From Phycisphaerales bacterium (GTDB taxonomy: Bacteria; Planctomycetota; Phycisphaerae; Phycisphaerales; UBA1924): a stretch of 64,000 nucleotides of DNA. The notes beneath the pieces were generated by a model. It worked only from the letters and a program-made list of their open reading frames with translations. It ran no database searches and was not told the origin of the DNA. The position numbers and the translations under genes were made by a program. Numbering within the stretch: the first letter of the stretch is position 1; each line of letters begins with the position of its first letter. Positions 60,596 through 64,000 of the stretch are shown piece by piece. The stretch lies in NCBI GenBank assembly GCA_022843045.1, contig JALHOJ010000008.1, positions 17,118-81,117 on the forward strand, in the 5' to 3' direction.

Positions 60596-62005
60596 ATGGC
60601 CACTTCGTTCCAACTCGCCACCTGCGCTTTTGCTCTCGCCACGACCGCTTGGGCCCAACCTCCGGCTCAAACACCGGTCTCGGAAGCCGCACCGCCCACG
60701 CAAGCTCTCGACGAGAACAAGCCGCTACCGATTCCACCCATCGACAAAGCCGCGCCCGAGATCGCGAAGTTTCTGGTGCGTGACGGCTACGAGGTGTCGC
60801 TCGCCGCGCTGCGGATTGATAATGCACGGTTTCTCGAAGTCGCGCCGGGCGGGTGGCTGTATGTGAGTCGGCCGCGGATTGGCGACATTCTGGCGTTGCA
60901 GGATCTCAACGGCGACGGCTACTACGACCGCACGTTCCAGTTTGTCGATCAGTTGCCGTTTGTGCATGGGATGGACTGGCACGACGGTGCGCTGTGGTTT
61001 ACGACCAGCGAAGCCGTGTTTCGCGCGGTCGACGATGACCACAACGGCATCGCGGATGTCGTCGTCGAGGTGCTGGGCGGCCTGCCGGGCGGCGGGGCGC
61101 ACTGGTGGCGGAGCATTCTCGTCACCGACGAGCACTTCTACACCAGCGTGGGCGATAGCGGCAACATCAACGACGAAGAAGCCACCGACCGCCAGAAGAT
61201 CTGGCGATACAACCACTCGGGGAGCGACAAGACGCTCTGGAGCACGGGCGTCCGCAACACCGAGAAACTCCGCTTGCGCCCCGGCACGCCCAATGACAAG
61301 TTGGAAATCTGGGGCGTCGACCACGGCTCCGACAGTCTGGGCGCGGAACTGGGCGAGACCGCCGAGGCGTTTCCGTTCACGGATCACAACCCGCCCGACG
61401 AACTGAACCTATACGAGCAAGGCAAGTTCTACGGCCATCCGTTCATCACCGGCGCGATGCTGCCTCGCCCGGAATTCACCAAGAAGGAAGGCATCGTCGA
61501 GATCGGTTCGCGCACCGTTGCGCCGCGATGGAAGTTTGGGGCGCACTGGGCCGCCAACGGCTTCACGTTCATCGATCCGACGATCAACGCCGCGGCTCGC
61601 GGGAAGGGTGCGGGCTTTGGTGCGGACCACGATGGCGATCTGTTTGTGGCGTGCCGGGGTAGTTGGAACCGCAGCATGCGTGACGGGTACATGATCGCGC
61701 GGGTGCTGTTTGACCAGGACGGAACCTTCGGCCCCGCGGGCGAAGGCAAGGCGTTCCCCAACACCACAGCGACGAGCGGCGGGAGCGCGAGCATCGCGGG
61801 CGGGCGGCCGTACGGGTTGCTGCCGATTGTGCGGACGATCATCAAGCAATCGGCGAACGTCGCACCTCCGGCGGCACCGGATGGCTCACCGACGGATCAG
61901 GTGCTGGCGCGGCCGGTGGATGTCGTGCAGGATCTGGATGGGAGTCTGGTGTTCAGCAGTGATCAACCGGTGGGGAGGATTTATCGGATACGGGCGAAGA
62001 AGTGA
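60596..62005 (+). CDS. Secreted beta-propeller protein (PQQ-dependent sugar dehydrogenase/sorbosone dehydrogenase-like)
   Basis: Exported protein of 469 residues; the signal peptide ends at about TAWAQ. The rest looks like a six-bladed propeller of the soluble glucose/sorbosone dehydrogenase kind often seen in planctomycetes. Landmarks are GGWLYVSRPRIGDILALQDLNGDGYYDRTFQFVDQLPFVHGMDWHDGALWFTTSEAVFRAVDDDHNGIADV, WWRSILVTDEHFYTSVGDSGN, WSTGVRNTEKLRLRPGT and FGADHDGDLFVACRGSWNRS. Repeated DxNGDG calcium-like loops are present. Whether it binds PQQ or is only a structural propeller cannot be said. ATG 60596 begins the signal peptide. Confidence 0.83.
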   Translation: MATSFQLATCAFALATTAWAQPPAQTPVSEAAPPTQALDENKPLPIPPIDKAAPEIAKFLVRDGYEVSLAALRIDNARFLEVAPGGWLYVSRPRIGDILALQDLNGDGYYDRTFQFVDQLPFVHGMDWHDGALWFTTSEAVFRAVDDDHNGIADVVVEVLGGLPGGGAHWWRSILVTDEHFYTSVGDSGNINDEEATDRQKIWRYNHSGSDKTLWSTGVRNTEKLRLRPGTPNDKLEIWGVDHGSDSLGAELGETAEAFPFTDHNPPDELNLYEQGKFYGHPFITGAMLPRPEFTKKEGIVEIGSRTVAPRWKFGAHWAANGFTFIDPTINAAARGKGAGFGADHDGDLFVACRGSWNRSMRDGYMIARVLFDQDGTFGPAGEGKAFPNTTATSGGSASIAGGRPYGLLPIVRTIIKQSANVAPPAAPDGSPTDQVLARPVDVVQDLDGSLVFSSDQPVGRIYRIRAKK

Positions 62006-62894
62006 GGGGGAGGGGGGCGAGGTGCGAAAGTGCGAAAGCGGAGAGCGACGGAGCGACAGAGCGACAGTGTTGGGGCGTGGGGATGTTCTTGACGTTGGCG
62101 TTTGGCCAGCGTTTCTGCGGGGCACTTTGAGTTAGTTTTCAGGGCACGCGCGGACGGGCAGCTCGGTCTTGGGGTTGGCCTTGCGGCAACCCCGACACCT
62201 CCATAGATCCGGCGTGACTGACGGGCGGAGAGACCTGGCGCGCGATTGGGTTCACACGCTGGGGAGCCTTGCTGCTCCTTCGGTGGGAGTTGGCCTTTGG
62301 CGGCTTTCCTTTCGGGAGCCGACTTGGGCAGTTCGCGTCCACACCGAAACGCTTCGACCGTATCTCCTGGCACACCTTGCGTTGCGGCTCAAAGGATCTG
62401 GCGGGGCTGCCTCGGGTGGGGTGGGGGTTGAGGGAGAGGCGCGACGACTTTTGTCGGCACGCCACAGGTTCTGTTCGTTCCTGTGCTCGGGGCGAAGCGA
62501 TCGCCTTTGAGGTCCGCTCTCTTCCTACACCACCGTCAAAGGAACGCCAGAGACGGGCCGCCAAGCTTGGTGGGCCGGGCGATGCGGTAGTATGACGTGG
62601 ATTTTGGGGAACGCAAGAGGGGAGCGTGGGAACGGGGTCAGAAGCGCGCACAAGAGTGGTTGTTTGGCGTGATGCGCGCACAAACGTGGTCGATCGGGGA
62701 GATTCGTTGAACGCAGAGGACGCAGAGAGCGCAGAGGAGGAAGAGGGAGGGGTCGCTTTGCAGCGAGTGTCATGCGTCTGGCGGGTCGGCACAAGCATCG
62801 CCGCCCAGAGCTGCGGCGAAGCATGTGGCACGGGTGGGAGGCTGCCGCGGGCCAGTTGGTGAGTTCAACTTGTGCCACCCGCCGGCAGTGAATG
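62006..62894. other. 889-base region without a convincing gene, repeat-rich
   Basis: No frame has a plausible protein with start and family features. It holds tandem short repeats (GTGCGAAA twice at 62022-62037, GAGCGACA/G three times at 62043-62067), a spaced direct repeat and CGCAGAG units (next entry). A minus-strand open stretch ending at 62132 reads WRCRGCRKANPKTELPVRACPEN, zinc-finger-like but without a start codon. It may be a graveyard of decayed sequence. Confidence 0.5.
62644..62740. repeat. Direct repeat and CGCAGAG tandem units
   Basis: GCGCGCACAA plus GTGGT occurs at 62644-62660 and again at 62674-62690, 30 bases apart. ACGCAGAGG units follow at 62711-62740. The latter match the arms of the inverted repeat between panB and holA. 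Confidence 0.5.
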
Positions 62895-63257
62895 CTACCG
62901 CCTCGGATACTTGCGATGCCCCTCGTCCTCCCACCATCGCGTGAACACCTCCCGTCCCTTCCGCTCCAAGTGGAACCAGACGGATTCCCACGGGATCTTC
63001 ACACCAACATCGTGGGAAGGAATCGGTCGCAGCTCAAAAGCCGGTGGCTCCTCGGCGCACGGGGTCACGTGGCCGGTGGCATTCAAGCTCTGGAGCGCGG
63101 CCTGCACCTCCTCTACGGAAAACGCTTGACCTCGCGCGGTTCGCCAACTCGCTGAAGCCTCATCGTTGAGCGCTTGCATCAGCAACGGCAGACTCTCAAC
63201 GTCGTCGTCAAGCAGGCAGTCCATCACGCACATCTGAATCTCACGAGCGTTCATCAT
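62895..63257 (-). CDS. Small hypothetical protein, possible immunity partner
   Basis: Soluble protein of 120 residues, acidic in its first half (MDCLLDDDVESLPLLMQALND) and with a mostly helical appearance; the C-terminus is basic and rich in Trp and Arg (FHLERKGREVFTRWWEDEGHRKYPRR). It matches no family I can name. ATG 63257 overlaps the stop of the preceding gene (ATGA), so the pair is coupled. A small acidic protein directly behind a toxin-tip-like frame is the usual place of an immunity protein; this is inference from layout only. Confidence 0.55.
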   Translation of the reverse strand: MMNAREIQMCVMDCLLDDDVESLPLLMQALNDEASASWRTARGQAFSVEEVQAALQSLNATGHVTPCAEEPPAFELRPIPSHDVGVKIPWESVWFHLERKGREVFTRWWEDEGHRKYPRR

Positions 63258-63478
63258 TCCACCTCGCCTACACGTGGCTTATACATGGGCCGGAAGTGGT
63301 CTTCCAGAACTCTCCCGCTCGGACTCGTCAAACGGTGCCGCACCGTGGTCTCGCCGGTCTGCACGTTACGGTAGATCATCTGCTCGCTGACGCCGCCCGC
63401 CGCACGACGTGAGAGGGCTGTCTCCGCATGCATGGACTCCAGCGACCAACTGCCGGGGTTGCGCTCAAAATCCGCCAA
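63254..63478 (-). CDS. Toxin-tip-like fragment (possible orphan polymorphic toxin C-terminus)
   Basis: A frame of 74 residues from TTG 63478, or from ATG 63433 if TTG is not used. It reads as the C-terminal part of a larger protein: PGSWSLESMHAETALSRRAAGGVSEQMIYRNVQTGETTVRHRLTSPSGRVLEDHFRPMYKPRVGEVE. The alternating strands and HxExxxxxRxxGGVS...YxNxxTGExxxRH pattern recall C-terminal domains of polymorphic toxins, from memory of such domains. The same frame stays open upstream to the terminator at 63523-63558 without a good start, which suggests a 5'-truncated relic. Confidence in the role is low. Confidence 0.45.
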   Translation of the reverse strand: MADFERNPGSWSLESMHAETALSRRAAGGVSEQMIYRNVQTGETTVRHRLTSPSGRVLEDHFRPMYKPRVGEVE

Positions 63479-63522
63479 TCGCTCCGCGAAGGGGCGGGCC
63501 GTGTTGTTCGCGGAACGGACAC

Positions 63523-63558
63523 CAAAAGAACACGCGGGCCCCTTTCGGAGCCCGCGTG
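63523..63558 (-). terminator. Rho-independent terminator of the prepilin-like gene
   Basis: ACGCGGGC (63533-63540) and GCCCGCGT (63551-63558) form an eight-pair stem around a ten-base loop. On the minus strand it is followed by TGTTCTTTTGG. It lies about 42 bases after the stop of the gene at 63600. Confidence 0.75.
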
Positions 63559-63599
63559 AGTGTTGGGTTCAGATTGAATCTGAGAACCGGGTGCTCGAC

Positions 63600-64000
63600 T
63601 TAGTCGAGAGCCTGGCCAGTGCTGGCCGCGGCGCTGTTGCCCGCAGTGTTGTTCGTCACAACGACCCACAGGGTGAGCCAGTTGTTGGTCCACTTGTGGG
63701 GCTCGGTGTCAGCCACACCGCCGGTCTGGTGCGGGCCGGTGGTGCTGTTGGCAGCCAAGCGGGTGCTGTCGTTCTCGCTCACGAAGAGGTTGTCGGGCTT
63801 GCTGCGCTGGGCAGCGTCCGTGATGCCGAGGAAGTTGAAGTTGAGGTTTTCGGGGTCAGGACGGGTTTCGAAGGTGACGTGGTTGTCGTTGTAGGCAACG
63901 TTGCCTTCCCAGCTGGTACGACCGCCGTGGATGGCGAGGGTCGTGGAGGTGATGCCGGGCTGCGCACCCTGCACCCATTGAGTCGTGGTACCGGGGGCAA
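63600..64000 (-). CDS. Type II secretion/prepilin-like protein, C-terminal part (5' part outside window)
   Basis: The last 133 or so residues of a protein running in from beyond the right edge. LAIHGGRTSWEGNVAYNDNHVTFETRPDPENL resembles the C-terminal H-x9-DG-like segment of planctomycete prepilin-type proteins (N-methylation prepilins with a large C-terminal domain). The end NSAAASTGQALD is the natural C-terminus, 42 bases before a terminator. The prepilin N-terminus cannot be checked here. The role would be in a type II secretion-like or pilus structure on the cell surface. Confidence 0.65.
   Translation of the reverse strand, partial: APGTTTQWVQGAQPGITSTTLAIHGGRTSWEGNVAYNDNHVTFETRPDPENLNFNFLGITDAAQRSKPDNLFVSENDSTRLAANSTTGPHQTGGVADTEPHKWTNNWLTLWVVVTNNTAGNSAAASTGQALD

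Noticed and set aside
62132..62245. Cys-rich minus-strand frame WRCRGCRKANPKTELPVRACPEN as a small zinc-finger gene
   Set aside because: There is an in-frame stop before it and no start codon; it is noted only as possible remnant.
62139..62831. Longer minus-strand open frame in the repeat-rich gap
   Set aside because: Composition is Pro/Ser/Arg-rich throughout with no domain and it spans several repeats; it looks like non-coding sequence.

Overview
The window looks like a chromosomal segment of a planctomycete, most probably of the class Phycisphaerae. This is an inference from gene content: high GC; several small membrane proteins carrying a C-x2-C...CPECG zinc ribbon; a secreted protein ending in two dockerin-like DFNNDGS...DPxDIDxFLSVFSEGPC repeats; an exosortase locus; a short C-terminal sorting tail ending in GRRRR; a planctomycete-style prepilin at the right edge; and short GC-rich repeats around and inside genes. 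No tRNA, rRNA, CRISPR array, insertion sequence or prophage was recognised.

Layout. 1-3127: HAE1-type RND efflux pump (cut by the window edge) and its lipoprotein adaptor, then a flippase-like membrane protein. 4489-9997: a lone DppC-type permease, an AhpD-like protein, an esterase-fold lipoprotein that has lost its catalytic residues, a ribokinase-like kinase and a DUF4097-type lipoprotein. 10034-12868: two divergent LuxR-type regulators, a small membrane protein and a Lon N-domain protein. 12841-15937: a tightly overlapping methyltransferase / FAD oxidoreductase / type III polyketide synthase operon. 15984-20008: mqnE (futalosine route to menaquinone), disrupted in frame by an inverted-repeat element, and four zinc-ribbon membrane proteins. 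20179-23704: dockerin-tailed secreted protein, methyltransferase, ferric-reductase-like flavoprotein and a 33-residue membrane peptide. 23872-25827: dnaK with a terminator.

26074-37875 is a surface-polymer locus: exosortase, EpsI-like partner, a 1519-residue TPR protein, a Wzc-like chain-length/tyrosine-kinase protein with a broken P-loop, an NDP-sugar epimerase/dehydratase and a WecA/MraY-type transferase. It is followed by a ParA-like ATPase, a VanZ-like protein, an ion transporter, nadC, birA and an M20 peptidase (to 44738). 45230-48839 (minus strand) holds a Deg-type protease, panB and holA. 49041-57015 runs from an M28 peptidase into a likely amino-sugar/peptidoglycan salvage operon: sodium symporter, GH20 hexosaminidase-like enzyme, anmK, murQ and a DapB-like oxidoreductase. 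57285-62005 has an M14 carboxypeptidase, a CHRD protein that is a plausible exosortase client, another zinc-ribbon protein and a secreted beta-propeller protein. 62006-62894 is repeat-rich and has no convincing gene. 62895-64000 (minus strand) has a small gene pair resembling an orphan toxin tip plus immunity partner, behind the terminator of a prepilin-like gene that leaves the window.

The points most worth following are the in-frame repeat element in mqnE, the five-member zinc-ribbon membrane family, the non-canonical kinase of the exosortase locus, the type III PKS operon, the esterase-like pseudoenzyme, and the cytoplasmic GH20-AnmK-MurQ salvage route.
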